Part shown: positions 34,962-43,929 of the stretch, piece by piece
How the letters are laid out: the number at the start of each line of letters is the position of its first letter
How positions within the stretch are numbered: the stretch's first letter is position 1
NCBI RefSeq assembly: GCF_030817315.1
Contig: NZ_JAUSZF010000001.1
Coordinates: forward strand, 2,685,001 to 2,749,000
Length of the DNA stretch: 64,000 nt
Direction: 5' to 3'
Origin: Sphingomonas faeni
GTDB lineage: Bacteria > Pseudomonadota > Alphaproteobacteria > Sphingomonadales > Sphingomonadaceae
Position numbers and translations under genes: made by a program
The notes under the pieces: generated by a model
Told to the model about the DNA's origin: nothing
The model's database searches: none
The model's input: the letters and a program-made list of their open reading frames with translations, nothing else

Positions 34962-35125
34962 CGCGGGTCATCGCTCCAAATGGTCTGCTCGCGCTGATAC
35001 GAGCGCGGGAATGGCCGCGCAACGAGAACCGGCGCTCCGGGCATCACACGTCATCCCGACCCGCTCCCCTGACGAACGTGAGGGTGACGGGAACCAGGCT
35101 CATTCCCGCCCACGCCAGACAAGGC

Positions 35126-35154
35126 TTGAGGCAAGCCCCCCCGCTGGGTATAGC
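35126..35154 (+). promoter_or_regulatory. candidate promoter for the cytochrome oxidase operon
   Basis: TTGAGG and TATAGC are separated by 17 bases, a sigma70-like arrangement about 75 bp upstream of ctaC. This is a motif match only, with nothing to show it is used. The 267-bp pyrE-ctaC gap also contains a degraded palindrome near 35052-35092 (cgtcatcccgac / gtgagggtgacg) and no gene. Confidence 0.35.
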
Positions 35155-35228
35155 TCTACCCAAATCATAAGCAGACATCCGCGCGTCCGTGATATCGGGT
35201 TCGCTATAAACCGGGGTCAAGAACAACG

Positions 35229-36404
35229 ATGCGCAAGATGGGGATGAGAGGATTTGCGATGGCAGCGGGGCTCGCACTGGCGAGTCTCGGTGGTGTCGCC
35301 GGGCATGCGGCCCAGCCTACGGCGACTGCGGCGCCCGCTCCGCAAGCAGCGGCAGGCCCTGCGGGCGTGTCGAACACCGCGCCGACCACGTCTGCGGCTA
35401 CTCCGACCGCCAACCCGTCCAGCCCCGAGCTCGCGATGGACGGTGCGCCGGCGATGACGGCCCAGCCGATGATCGGCCAACCGACCGACGGACTCTACGG
35501 CCTGCAGCCGCAGGTGACGAAGAACGGCGTCTTCGCGCACTGGATGCACAATTCGATCCTGGTGCCGACGATCACGATCATCTGTCTGTTCGTGTTAGCG
35601 CTGCTGTTCTGGGTATCGTTCCGTTATCGCCGCGCCGCCAATCCGGTGCCGTCGAAGACGTCGCACAACACCGTCATCGAGATCCTGTGGACGCTGCTCC
35701 CGGTCGTGATCCTGGTGCTGATCGCGGTGCCGTCGATCGGGCTGCTACAGGCGCAGTTCAAGCCCGCCCCTTCGGGCGCCGTGACGCTCAAGGCGATCGG
35801 CAACCAATGGTACTGGACGTACCAGTATCCGGACAATGGCGGCTTCGAGATCACCGCCAACATGCTGAAGGAAAAGGGCGACATCGCTGCCGGCGAACGC
35901 GCACGTACCGATGCCGACGGCCCTCCATTGCTCGCCACCGACAACCGCATCGTGCTTCCGGTCGGCGTGCCGATCCGCCTGATCACGACGGCGAACGACG
36001 TGATCCACAGCTGGGCCGTCCCCGCATTCTGGATCAAGCTCGACGCGATCCCGGGCCGGTTGAACGAGACGAGCTTCACGATCGACAAGCCCGGCCTGTA
36101 TTTCGGCCAGTGCTCGGAACTTTGCGGCGCGCGTCACGGCTATATGCCGATCGCGGTCGAGGCAGTTCCACCGGCCCAGTTCGCAGCATGGGTCCGCGCC
36201 AAGGGCGGCACGATGCCGACCCCCGGCAAGGCGTCCGACAAGGTCATCCCGCAGCCCGGCGCCGACGGCTCCGCGGCGAAGGTCGAGGAGGCCGCGGAAA
36301 CCGCAAACGCCACCGGCCCGGTCGAGAACGTGACCACCGCAGCCCCCGCGACCACGCAGGGCGCCACCTCAAACCCGGCCGGCGCCGGCAACGCGGGACT
36401 GTAA
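35229..36404 (+). CDS. ctaC: cytochrome c oxidase subunit II
   Basis: CuA-bearing subunit of the aa3 oxidase, accepting electrons from cytochrome c. The 391-residue precursor has a signal peptide ([19 protein letters not shown]) and an Ala/Pro/Thr-rich spacer, then two transmembrane helices ([41 protein letters not shown]). The cupredoxin domain has the aromatic WYWTYQYPD, the His ligand in [10 protein letters not shown] and the CuA site [13 protein letters not shown] long Ala/Thr/Pro-rich tail of about 75 residues is unusual but occurs in the order. The start could also be at 35238 or 35244. The next gene, ctaD, begins 1 bp after its stop. Confidence 0.96.
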   Translation: MRKMGMRGFAMAAGLALASLGGVAGHAAQPTATAAPAPQAAAGPAGVSNTAPTTSAATPTANPSSPELAMDGAPAMTAQPMIGQPTDGLYGLQPQVTKNGVFAHWMHNSILVPTITIICLFVLALLFWVSFRYRRAANPVPSKTSHNTVIEILWTLLPVVILVLIAVPSIGLLQAQFKPAPSGAVTLKAIGNQWYWTYQYPDNGGFEITANMLKEKGDIAAGERARTDADGPPLLATDNRIVLPVGVPIRLITTANDVIHSWAVPAFWIKLDAIPGRLNETSFTIDKPGLYFGQCSELCGARHGYMPIAVEAVPPAQFAAWVRAKGGTMPTPGKASDKVIPQPGADGSAAKVEEAAETANATGPVENVTTAAPATTQGATSNPAGAGNAGL

Positions 36405-36405
36405 G

Positions 36406-38070
36406 ATGACCGACACCGCTCTCAATCCGTCGGCGTTCGTAAGCCACGAAGCGCACGACCATCACCACGATACCGATCACAAACCGGGCTTCTTCGCGCG
36501 TTGGTTCATGTCGACCAACCACAAGGACATCGGCACGCTGTACCTGATCTTCGCGATCGTCGCGGGGATCATCGGCGGCTCGGTATCGGGGCTCATGCGC
36601 GCCGAGCTCGCGCACCCCGGCATCCAGTATCTGCAGGGCTGGGCGTCGATGCTCCACGGCGGCAGCGCCAGCCTCGACGAATCGCTCCATCTCTGGAACG
36701 TGCTGATCACCGCACACGGCCTGATCATGGTGTTCTTCATGGTCATGCCCGCCATGGTCGGTGGCTTCGGCAACTGGTTCGTGCCGATCATGATCGGCGC
36801 GCCCGACATGGCGTTCCCGCGCATGAACAACGTGTCGTTCTGGCTGCTGATCCCCGCCTTCACGCTGCTGCTCGCCTCGCCGTTCTTCGGTGGCGCAGGT
36901 AACGGCTGGACGCTCTACGCCCCGCTCTCGACCTATGGAGAGCCCGGGCCGTCGACCGACATGGCGATCCTCGCGCTGCATCTTGCCGGCGCATCGTCGA
37001 TCCTCGGCGCGATCAACTTCATCACGACGATCTTCAACATGCGTGCGCCGGGCATGACGCTGCACAAGATGCCGCTGTTCGTGTGGTCGATGCTCGTCAC
37101 CGCGTTCCTGCTGCTGCTGGCGCTGCCGGTGCTCGCGGCCGCGATCACGATGCTGCTGACCGATCGCAACTTTGGCACGACCTTCTTCGATCCGGCCGGC
37201 GGCGGCGACCCCGTCCTGTATCAGCATCTGTTCTGGTTCTTCGGCCATCCCGAAGTTTACATCATGATCCTGCCGGGCTTCGGCATCGTCAGCCAGATCA
37301 TCTCGACGTTCAGCCGCAAGCCGGTCTTCGGCTATCTCGGCATGGCGTATGCGATGGTCGCGATCGGCGTCGTCGGGTTCGTCGTGTGGGCGCACCACAT
37401 GTTCACCACCGGCCTCAGCGTGAACACCAAGATGTACTTCACCGCCGCGACGATGGTCATCGCGGTGCCGACCGGCATCAAGATCTTCTCGTGGATCGCG
37501 ACGATGTGGGGCGGTTCGCTCACCTTCAAGACGCCGATGGTGTGGTCGATCGGCTTCATCTTCATGTTCACGGTCGGCGGCGTGACCGGCGTGGTGCTAG
37601 CGAACGGCGGCATCGACGATTACATGCAGGACACCTATTACGTGGTGGCGCATTTCCACTACGTTCTGTCACTAGGTGCGGTGTTCTCGCTGTTTGCCGG
37701 CTTCTACTATTGGTTCCCGAAGATGTCGGGCAAGATGTACAACGAGTTCCTCGGCCAACTGCACTTCTGGGTGTTCTTCGTCGGCGTGAACGTGATGTTC
37801 TTCCCGATGCACTTCCTGGGCCTCCAGGGCATGCCGCGCCGTATTCCGGACTACACGCCGCAGTACGAGCATTGGAACACCGTCGCCTCGGTCGGCTACA
37901 TGATCATGGCCGCGGGCATGGTGGTGTTCTTCGTCAACCTGATCTGGTCGATGGTCGCGGGCAAGCCGGCGGGCGACAACCCCTGGGGCGACGGCGCGAC
38001 GACGCTGGAGTGGACGATCTCCTCGCCGCCGCCGTACCACCAGTTCGAGACGTTGCCGAAGATCGATTAG
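36406..38070 (+). CDS. ctaD: cytochrome c oxidase subunit I
   Basis: Catalytic subunit with heme a and the heme a3-CuB site, reducing oxygen and pumping protons. The 554-residue protein has about twelve transmembrane helices. It shows the D-pathway entrance region ([21 protein letters not shown]), the CuB His and cross-linked Tyr region ([16 protein letters not shown], then WAHHMFTTG), the K-pathway region ([15 protein letters not shown]) and the heme-ligand helix ([19 protein letters not shown]). It is of the aa3 type A family. An intrinsic terminator follows at 38199. Confidence 0.97.
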   Translation: MTDTALNPSAFVSHEAHDHHHDTDHKPGFFARWFMSTNHKDIGTLYLIFAIVAGIIGGSVSGLMRAELAHPGIQYLQGWASMLHGGSASLDESLHLWNVLITAHGLIMVFFMVMPAMVGGFGNWFVPIMIGAPDMAFPRMNNVSFWLLIPAFTLLLASPFFGGAGNGWTLYAPLSTYGEPGPSTDMAILALHLAGASSILGAINFITTIFNMRAPGMTLHKMPLFVWSMLVTAFLLLLALPVLAAAITMLLTDRNFGTTFFDPAGGGDPVLYQHLFWFFGHPEVYIMILPGFGIVSQIISTFSRKPVFGYLGMAYAMVAIGVVGFVVWAHHMFTTGLSVNTKMYFTAATMVIAVPTGIKIFSWIATMWGGSLTFKTPMVWSIGFIFMFTVGGVTGVVLANGGIDDYMQDTYYVVAHFHYVLSLGAVFSLFAGFYYWFPKMSGKMYNEFLGQLHFWVFFVGVNVMFFPMHFLGLQGMPRRIPDYTPQYEHWNTVASVGYMIMAAGMVVFFVNLIWSMVAGKPAGDNPWGDGATTLEWTISSPPPYHQFETLPKID

Positions 38071-38198
38071 GGTGCGAGGCAGCGTAGCGCCAGCTACGCG
38101 CCGGTGCGGCCGAGCCGTACGCATCCGACCGGCCGGCGCGGCAACGCCGCGTCCGACGACACGGGATTCATTCCCGTGTCGGGCCAGCCAAGAAAGAG

Positions 38199-38234
38199 AA
38201 CGCCTCGGGGAAACCCGGGGCGTTTTTCTTTTTA
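38199..38234 (+). terminator. intrinsic terminator after ctaD
   Basis: aacgcctcggg and cccggggcgttttt form a GC-rich stem with a GAAA-type loop, followed by a T-run (tttttcttttt). It lies 130 bp after the ctaD stop, in the correct orientation. Confidence 0.75.
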
Positions 38235-38270
38235 GGCAGAGCAGCACTTGGCGCCGACACGCGAACACTT

Positions 38271-38382
38271 CCCCCCCCCCCATCGTCATCCTGACGAAAG
38301 TCAGGACCCAGGGTCAAAAGCGTCGTCCTCCACGACTCTGGGTCCTGACTTTCGTCAGGATGACGATGGGGGGGGGGGGGGG
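38271..38382. repeat. family B palindrome with poly-C and poly-G ends
   Basis: A perfect-looking inverted repeat of 112 bp. The C11 run at 38271-38281 is followed by atcgtcatcctgacgaaagt and caggacccaggg; the far side mirrors this, ending in a G15 run at 38368-38382. The core is shared with the copies at 10781 and 52778, but only this copy has the homopolymer ends. Confidence 0.8.
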
Positions 38383-38605
38383 CGGATCGCCGGGCCGATC
38401 CGGCCGAGACCGGCTAACGAGCCCGCGCCTCAGCCTCCATCCGTCACCCCAGCGAAAGCTAGGGTCTCATCGTGGGACTCCCGTCACGTGCAACGCAGGA
38501 GGCCCCAGCTTTCGCCGCGGCGACGAACCTGCGAGTTGCCCGCGCGCACCACAAAGCCACACCGCTTTCCTCAAGCCTTTCCAACGCGTATAGCGTACCC
38601 GAACC

Positions 38606-39505
38606 ATGACTCCTGCAACTCCCCTCCTGCCACCGGCGCACTGGCGCGACTTTCTCGCGCTGACCAAGCCGCGCGTCATGACGCTCGTTGTCTTCACGGG
38701 CCTCTGCGGCATGCTTGCGGCCCCCGTCGGCGTGCACCCGGTGATCGGCTTCACAGCGATCCTCTGCATCGCGCTCGGTGCCGGCGCGGCGGGGGCGCTC
38801 AACCAATGGTACGAGTCGGACATCGACGCGGTCATGCGCCGCACACAGAAGCGTCCCCTCCCCGATGGCCGCATGGACCGCCAGGCCGCGCTCCATTTCG
38901 GCGTCGGGCTCGGCGCGTTCTCGGTCCTGTTCATGGGGTTCGCGGTCAACGCCGTCGCCGCCGCGATCCTGACCGTCTCGATCCTGTTCTACGTGCTGGT
39001 CTACACCGTCTGGCTGAAGCGCCGCACGCCGCAGAACATCGTCATCGGTGGTGCGGCCGGCGCGTTCCCGCCGCTGATCGGCTGGGCCGCGGCGACCGGC
39101 GACATCGCACTGCTCCCCGTCCTGCTGTTCCTGTTCGTGTTCCTTTGGACGCCGCCGCATTTCTGGGCGCTCGCGCTGTTCATGAAGAGTGATTACGCCG
39201 CCGCGGGCGTGCCGATGCTGCCGGTCGTGTCAGGCGAGCGCACCACGCGGACTCAGATCGGGCTCTATACGATCCCGATGGCGGCGGTCGCGATCCTGCC
39301 CTGGCCGCTCGGGCTGACGGGTGCGATCTACGGCATCGCCGCCGTCCTGCTCACGGGCTGGTTCGCGCTGCTCGCCGTCCGCGTCGCCAAGCGCACCACG
39401 CATGCCGACGATGCGATGAAACCGGAGAAGGCCTTGTTCAAATACTCGATCCTGTATCTGTTCGTGATGTTCGGCGCGCTGGTCGTCGACCGGTGGTTCG
39501 CATGA
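38606..39505 (+). CDS. ctaB: protoheme IX farnesyltransferase (heme o synthase)
   Basis: Membrane prenyltransferase that adds farnesyl to heme b to make heme o, the precursor of heme a for the aa3 oxidase. The 299-residue protein has about eight helices and the UbiA-family Asp-rich motif [20 protein letters not shown]. The segment [27 protein letters not shown] is diagnostic for CtaB/CyoE. Its stop overlaps the next ATG (ATGA). Confidence 0.96.
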   Translation: MTPATPLLPPAHWRDFLALTKPRVMTLVVFTGLCGMLAAPVGVHPVIGFTAILCIALGAGAAGALNQWYESDIDAVMRRTQKRPLPDGRMDRQAALHFGVGLGAFSVLFMGFAVNAVAAAILTVSILFYVLVYTVWLKRRTPQNIVIGGAAGAFPPLIGWAAATGDIALLPVLLFLFVFLWTPPHFWALALFMKSDYAAAGVPMLPVVSGERTTRTQIGLYTIPMAAVAILPWPLGLTGAIYGIAAVLLTGWFALLAVRVAKRTTHADDAMKPEKALFKYSILYLFVMFGALVVDRWFA

Positions 39506-39651
39506 GCATCCCCGACCCCCTCCGCGAGGAAGACCTGATCCGTAGCCGCCAGCGCGGTCGCGCGCGCGTCATGGCTGTCCTGCTCGGCGCCTTCGTCATC
39601 CTCGTCTTCGCGATTTCGATCGCCAAGATCCGCGCGGGGATGCCGCACTGA
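39502..39651 (+). CDS. small single-helix protein of the oxidase cluster (CoxF-like)
   Basis: A 49-residue protein, [20 protein letters not shown] then a single transmembrane helix ([19 protein letters not shown]) and a short tail ending MPH. It overlaps the ctaB stop by four bases, and its own TGA overlaps the ctaG ATG by one base (TGATG), which strongly supports translation. Small proteins of this shape sit between ctaB and ctaG in many alphaproteobacterial oxidase clusters and are thought to help assembly; the specific role here is inference. Confidence 0.8.
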   Translation: MSIPDPLREEDLIRSRQRGRARVMAVLLGAFVILVFAISIAKIRAGMPH

Positions 39652-40202
39652 TGGCCGGGTGGAAGGCCATGTCGCGCACCAACCGCACCGCGGCGCTCGC
39701 CGTGCTCTTCATCTGTTTCATGACCGGGCTCGCCTGGGCTAGCGTGCCGCTCTACCGCCTGTTCTGCTCGGTTACCGGCCTGAACGGCACGACGCAGCGC
39801 GGGCTCGTCGCCCCCGGCGCGGTCGATCACAAGATCACGGTCGACTTCGACACCAACGTCAGCCCCAAGCTGCCGTGGAAGTTCGTCCCCGAGAATCGCT
39901 CCGACACGATCGACATCGGTGCGCGCGACATGGCGTTCTTCAAGGCCACCAACACCTCGACCAAGCCGCTGACCGGCACCGCGACCTTCAACGTTCAGCC
40001 TGCACAGGCCGGCAAGTATTTCACCAAGATCCAGTGTTTTTGCTTCACGCAGCAGACGTTGAAGCCCGGCGAGACCGTGCGGATGCCGGTGATCTTCTTC
40101 GTCGATCCGAAGATACTGACGGACCCGGATGCGGCCGATATCCAGACGATCACGCTGAGCTATACGTTTTACCCGGTGGATTCTGCGAAGACGGCGAGCT
40201 AG
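39651..40202 (+). CDS. ctaG: cytochrome c oxidase assembly protein CtaG (Cox11)
   Basis: Copper chaperone that inserts CuB into subunit I. The 183-residue protein has one N-terminal transmembrane helix (TAALAVLFICFMTGLAWASVPLY, with YRLFC following) and a periplasmic Ig-like domain. The copper-binding pair is in KIQCFCFTQQTL, and FFVDPKI is also typical. The start overlaps the preceding small gene's stop, indicating coupled translation. Confidence 0.96.
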   Translation: MAGWKAMSRTNRTAALAVLFICFMTGLAWASVPLYRLFCSVTGLNGTTQRGLVAPGAVDHKITVDFDTNVSPKLPWKFVPENRSDTIDIGARDMAFFKATNTSTKPLTGTATFNVQPAQAGKYFTKIQCFCFTQQTLKPGETVRMPVIFFVDPKILTDPDAADIQTITLSYTFYPVDSAKTAS

Positions 40203-40233
40203 AACCCACGGCAAATAGAATAGGGGAGTACCG

Positions 40234-41160
40234 ATGGCCGGCGCCAAGAACCATGATTACCATATCCTGCCGCCGAGCGTGTGGCCGCTGGTCGGCTCGT
40301 TCTCGGCGCTGATCATGGCGGTGGGCGGCATCATGTGGATGCATGGCGGCCATATAGATAAGCCCAATGGCGGCGGCTGGATCTTCTTCATCGGCCTCGC
40401 CGGGCTGCTCTTCACCTTCTACAGCTGGTGGGCGCAGGTCATTCAGGAGGCTCGCGCGGGCGATCATACGCCGGTGGTCCAGCTTCATTTCCGCTACGGC
40501 ATGATCCTGTTCATCGCCTCCGAGGTGATGTTCTTCGTCGGCTGGTTCTGGGCGTTCTTCGACTTCTCGCTGTTCCCGACCGCGATGACCTATGCCGACG
40601 GCAGCGTCACGCGCGCGGTCGAGGGCGGTGCGGCGATCGTCGCGCAGTGGCCTCCGAAGGGCCTGACGGTGATCAACCCGTTCGAACTGCCGCTGCTCAA
40701 CACGCTGATCCTGCTGACCTCGGGCACCACCGTGACCTGGGCGCATCATGCGTTGATCCACAACCAGCGCGGCGGCGAGAAGACCGGCGCTTGGGGCCTG
40801 ATCGGCGTGGGCAACCGCGACGGCGTCCTCAAGGGCCTGTGGCTGACGGTGATCCTCGGCGCGCTGTTCAGCGCGATCCAGGCGTATGAATACGTCCACG
40901 CGCCGTTCCCGTTCAAGGGCATTAACTACGGCGCGGCATTCTTCATGGCGACCGGTTTTCACGGTTTCCACGTGCTGATCGGCACGATTTTCCTGATCGT
41001 CTGCCTGGTCCGCGCGTATCGCGGCGACTTCACCCCGAAGCAGCATTTCGGTTTCGAGGCGGCGGCGTGGTACTGGCATTTCGTCGACGTCGTTTGGCTA
41101 TTCCTGTTCGTCACCGTGTATGTCTGGGGCGGCTGGGGCGCACCCGTCCACGGCGGTTGA
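40234..41160 (+). CDS. ctaE: cytochrome c oxidase subunit III
   Basis: Third core subunit of the aa3 oxidase, stabilising subunit I and its proton uptake. The 308-residue protein has seven helices. It shows the family opening YHILPPSVWPLVGSFSALIM, the Glu-bearing FIASEVMFFVGWFWAFFDFSL, TSGTTVTWAHHAL and the C-terminal FHGFHVLIGTIFLIVCL and YWHFVDVVWLFLFVTVYVW. The ATG at 40234 has GGGGAG seven bases upstream. Confidence 0.97.
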   Translation: MAGAKNHDYHILPPSVWPLVGSFSALIMAVGGIMWMHGGHIDKPNGGGWIFFIGLAGLLFTFYSWWAQVIQEARAGDHTPVVQLHFRYGMILFIASEVMFFVGWFWAFFDFSLFPTAMTYADGSVTRAVEGGAAIVAQWPPKGLTVINPFELPLLNTLILLTSGTTVTWAHHALIHNQRGGEKTGAWGLIGVGNRDGVLKGLWLTVILGALFSAIQAYEYVHAPFPFKGINYGAAFFMATGFHGFHVLIGTIFLIVCLVRAYRGDFTPKQHFGFEAAAWYWHFVDVVWLFLFVTVYVWGGWGAPVHGG

Positions 41161-41184
41161 GCGTCGATCGGCTAGTTTATAGTG

Positions 41185-41289
41185 ACCACCCCGGCGCAGG
41201 CCGGGGCCCAACTGGGAAGGTTGCAGTAACGAAGCGTGGTCCTACGTTGGCGACGGCTCTCAATTGGGCCCCGGCCTCCGCCGGGGTGG
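41185..41289. repeat. palindromic intergenic element, family A copy 5
   Basis: ccaccccggcgcaggccggg, then aactgggaaggttg, core 'cagtaacgaagcg', then ctctcaattgggccccgg and ccgccggggtgg. Lies between ctaE and the DUF983 gene. Confidence 0.8.
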
Positions 41290-41340
41290 TGGCGATTGGT
41301 GGTAAGGCACTGGCGCAAACCGACCGGCCTACCCTTACCT

Positions 41341-41392
41341 TGTTCTCCCGCGAAGGCGGGAGCCCAGTCTGGGTCCCCGCCTTCGCGGGGAA
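41341..41392. repeat. palindrome, family C copy 4
   Basis: ttctcccgcgaaggcgggag, gcccagtctgggt core, then ccccgccttcgcggggaa. Closely matches the copy at 25481-25532, including the 'ccagtctggg' core. Confidence 0.75.
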
Positions 41393-41415
41393 ACATGAAG
41401 GGGAGCGCTGACCGC

Positions 41416-41799
41416 ATGACCGAAGATCCATACCCGCTCGCCAACGCCCCCACGATCGCGCAGGCCGCGCTGAAAGGCCTGTGCCCCCGCTGCGGCAAGC
41501 CGACCCTCTTCGCCAAATGGTCCAACTTCGCCGATCGCTGCCCGAACTGCGGGCTCGACTTCAGCAAGTTCAACGTCGGCGACGGCCCCGCCGCCTTCCT
41601 CACCCTGATCCTCGGCGCGCTCGTGGTCATACTCGCGATCACGCTCGAACTGAAAGTCCACCCCCCGCTCTGGCTGCACATGCTGATCTGGATCCCCTTC
41701 ACCGCTGGCGGAGTCGTTCTCTCGCTTCGAGCCGCGAAGGGCGCGCTCATGTCCGCCGAATACCGCAACGCAGCCCGCGAAGGCCGAATCGACCCGTGA
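41416..41799 (+). CDS. DUF983 family zinc-ribbon membrane protein
   Basis: A 127-residue protein with an N-terminal zinc ribbon made of two CxxC pairs (CPRCGKPTLF and CPNCGLDFSKF), then two transmembrane helices (AAFLTLILGALVVILAITLEL; LHMLIWIPFTAGGVVLSLRA). DUF983 genes sit with oxidase assembly genes across alphaproteobacteria, suggesting a role in oxidase biogenesis. The ATG at 41416 follows AAGGGGAG. It overlaps the SURF1 start by four bases (GTGA). Confidence 0.9.
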   Translation: MTEDPYPLANAPTIAQAALKGLCPRCGKPTLFAKWSNFADRCPNCGLDFSKFNVGDGPAAFLTLILGALVVILAITLELKVHPPLWLHMLIWIPFTAGGVVLSLRAAKGALMSAEYRNAAREGRIDP

Positions 41800-42395
41800 C
41801 CAAGCGCATACCCGTCATACCGACCATCCTCGTAACGCTAGCAATCGCGGCGATGATCGGCCTCGGCCTGTGGCAACTCCTCGACCGCCTCCCCAAAAAG
41901 GAAGCGTTTCTCGCGCAATTAGCCGCCAACCCCGCCAAGCCAACGATGGCCTTCCCGCGCTTCCCCGACGAGACGCTGCTCTTCCGCCGCGCTTCCGGCC
42001 TTTGCCTCCAGCCGACCGAGATCAAGCTCGCCGGCGCCGGCAAGTCCGGCTTCCGCGCGATCGCCGAGTGCCGGACCGGTGCGGAAGGCCCTGGCATGGT
42101 GGTCCAGCTCGGCACCACGCGCGACCCGATGACCAAGGTGAACTGGCCCGGCGGCGAAGTCTCCGGATACATCAGCCACGCCCCCGACGGCCGCTCGCTG
42201 ATCGGATCGCTGTTCGATCACACGCCGCAACGCCTGATGCTCGTCGCGGACACGCCGCAGGCGGGCCTCAATCCCAACGGCAAGCCGGACCTCGCCTCGG
42301 TCCCCAACAACCACCTCGCTTACGCTGGCCAATGGTTCTTCTTCGCCGCCATCGCAGCGATCATCTACACGCTGGCGCTGCGCCGCCGGCGCTGA
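41796..42395 (+). CDS. SURF1 family oxidase assembly protein
   Basis: A 199-residue protein with the SURF1 layout: N-terminal helix (VTLAIAAMIGLGLWQLLDRL, with the typical GLWQL then RLPKKEAFL), a periplasmic domain and a C-terminal helix (HLAYAGQWFFFAAIAAIIY, with the family HLxYAxQWF motif). SURF1 delivers heme a to subunit I. It begins at GTG 41796, overlapping the DUF983 stop. At 199 residues it is a little shorter than the usual family range of roughly 220-250. Confidence 0.92.
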   Translation: MTKRIPVIPTILVTLAIAAMIGLGLWQLLDRLPKKEAFLAQLAANPAKPTMAFPRFPDETLLFRRASGLCLQPTEIKLAGAGKSGFRAIAECRTGAEGPGMVVQLGTTRDPMTKVNWPGGEVSGYISHAPDGRSLIGSLFDHTPQRLMLVADTPQAGLNPNGKPDLASVPNNHLAYAGQWFFFAAIAAIIYTLALRRRR

Positions 42396-42398
42396 CCG

Positions 42399-42475
42399 TT
42401 CTCCTGCGAACGCAGAAGTCCAGGGTACCGCGCGCCTCACTTCGTAACCCTGGATTCCTGCGTTCGCAGGAAAAC
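42399..42475. repeat. palindromic intergenic element, family C copy 5
   Basis: gttctcctgcgaacgcagaa, inner tccagggta / taaccctgga, and ttcctgcgttcgcaggaaaa at the far end. Lies between the SURF1 gene and thrC. Confidence 0.75.
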
Positions 42476-42528
42476 GGAAAGTGCGCGCAGCTTGTCGCCT
42501 TCCGCCCCATTCGCTAACCGGCTTGGCC

Positions 42529-43929
42529 ATGCGTTACATCAGCACCCGCGGCTCGGCGCCAATCCTCGATTTCGAAGCGGCGACTCTCGCCGGGCTCGCG
42601 TCCGACGGTGGCCTCTACCTCCCCGAGGCGTGGCCGACGATGACCCACGACGAGATCGCCGCGCTCGCCGGGCTCTCGTATGTCGACACCGCGGTCGCCG
42701 TGATGACCCCGTTCGTCGGCGACGCGATGACACGCGACGAGCTGAAGTCACTCTGCGACCAGGCATACGGCCGCTTCTCGCACGCAGCGGTGACCCCGCT
42801 GGTCCAGCTCGACCACGACCAATGGCTGCTGGAGCTCTTCCACGGCCCGACACTCGCGTTCAAGGACGTCGCGCTCCAGCTGCTCGGGCTGTTCTTCGAG
42901 CGCTTCCTCGCCGGCACCGACAAGCGCCTGACGATCGTCGGCGCGACCAGCGGCGACACCGGCTCGGCGGCGATCGACGCGGTCGCCGGACGCGAGGGCA
43001 TCGACATCTTCATGCTCCACCCGGTCGGCCGAATCTCCGACGTCCAGCGCCGCCAGATGACCACGGTACTCAGCCCCAACGTCTACAACATCGCGATCGA
43101 GGGCAGCTTCGACGACGCGCAGGCGCTCGTGAAGGCGATGTTCAACGACCGCGCCTTCTCGACCAAGTTCGCGCTGTCCGCGGTCAACTCGATCAACTGG
43201 GCCCGCCTGATGGCGCAGGTGGTGTATTTCTTCTACGCCGCGGTCCGCCTCGGCGCGCCCGATCGCGAGGTCGCGTTCGCGGTCCCGACCGGCAATTTCG
43301 GCGACGTCTTCGCCGGCTATGTCGCAGCGAAGATGGGGCTGCCCGTCGCCAAGCTGGTCGTCGCGACCAACGTCAACGATATCCTCCACCGCGCGCTGAG
43401 CACCGGCGATTACTCGAAGGGCGGCGTCCAGCAGACCCCGACCCCGTCGATGGACATCCAGGTGAGCTCGAACTTCGAACGCCTGTTATTCGACCTCGGC
43501 GACCGCGACGGTGCCGCGCTGGCCGCACAGATGGCCGGCTTCGAAGCTTCGGGAGCGATGCGTCTCACCAACGCGCAGTCGCAAGGCGCCGCCGCCCTCT
43601 TCCAGAGCGAGCGCATCGACCTCGACGACATGACGCTGGCGATGCGCTGGGCACACGAGCATGCGGGGCAAGTCATCGACCCGCACACCGCGATCGGTCT
43701 CGCCGCCGCCCTGCGCACCGAAGTCCCCGCCAGCGTCCCGATCGTGACCTTGGCCACCGCGCACCCCGCTAAGTTCGGCGACGCGGTCGAGCGCGCTACG
43801 GGCGTCCGCCCCTCGCTGCCAACCCGCGTCGGCGACCTGTTCGACCGCGAGGAACGCTACGCCACGCTGCCAGCCACGTTCGAGGCGATCACCGCCTACA
43901 TCACCGAGCGCGCGAAGCCGTCGGCATGA
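42529..43929 (+). CDS. thrC: threonine synthase
   Basis: PLP enzyme making threonine from O-phosphohomoserine. The 466-residue protein starts MRYISTRGSAPILDF and carries the PLP lysine in FHGPTLAFKDVALQ. It also has the phosphate-binding GATSGDTGSAAID and the longer insert of the gammaproteobacterial/alphaproteobacterial type (AVNSINWARLMAQVVYFFYA). I chose the ATG at 42529 on homology; the frame is open 16 codons upstream. Its stop overlaps the next start by ATGA. Confidence 0.97.
   Translation: MRYISTRGSAPILDFEAATLAGLASDGGLYLPEAWPTMTHDEIAALAGLSYVDTAVAVMTPFVGDAMTRDELKSLCDQAYGRFSHAAVTPLVQLDHDQWLLELFHGPTLAFKDVALQLLGLFFERFLAGTDKRLTIVGATSGDTGSAAIDAVAGREGIDIFMLHPVGRISDVQRRQMTTVLSPNVYNIAIEGSFDDAQALVKAMFNDRAFSTKFALSAVNSINWARLMAQVVYFFYAAVRLGAPDREVAFAVPTGNFGDVFAGYVAAKMGLPVAKLVVATNVNDILHRALSTGDYSKGGVQQTPTPSMDIQVSSNFERLLFDLGDRDGAALAAQMAGFEASGAMRLTNAQSQGAAALFQSERIDLDDMTLAMRWAHEHAGQVIDPHTAIGLAAALRTEVPASVPIVTLATAHPAKFGDAVERATGVRPSLPTRVGDLFDREERYATLPATFEAITAYITERAKPSA

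Larger units (their letters stand above)
38071..38605 (+). other. 535-bp gap inside the oxidase cluster
   Basis: No gene is seen between ctaD and ctaB. The first part (38071-38198) holds small palindromes (ctacgcgccggtgcgg-like, and gacacggga / tcccgtgtc at 38157-38180). The rest holds the terminator at 38199, the homopolymer-ended repeat at 38271-38382 and, at 38440-38525, a degraded repeat with gaaagctagggtctc / gccccagctttcgcc arms. ctaB and the assembly genes therefore need their own promoter, not identified. Confidence 0.6.

Noticed and set aside
38071-38605. Searched for a tRNA or small RNA gene in the largest gap
   Set aside because: No TPsiC-like GGTTCGAATCC or cloverleaf is visible. 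The sequence is explained by a terminator and palindromic repeats.
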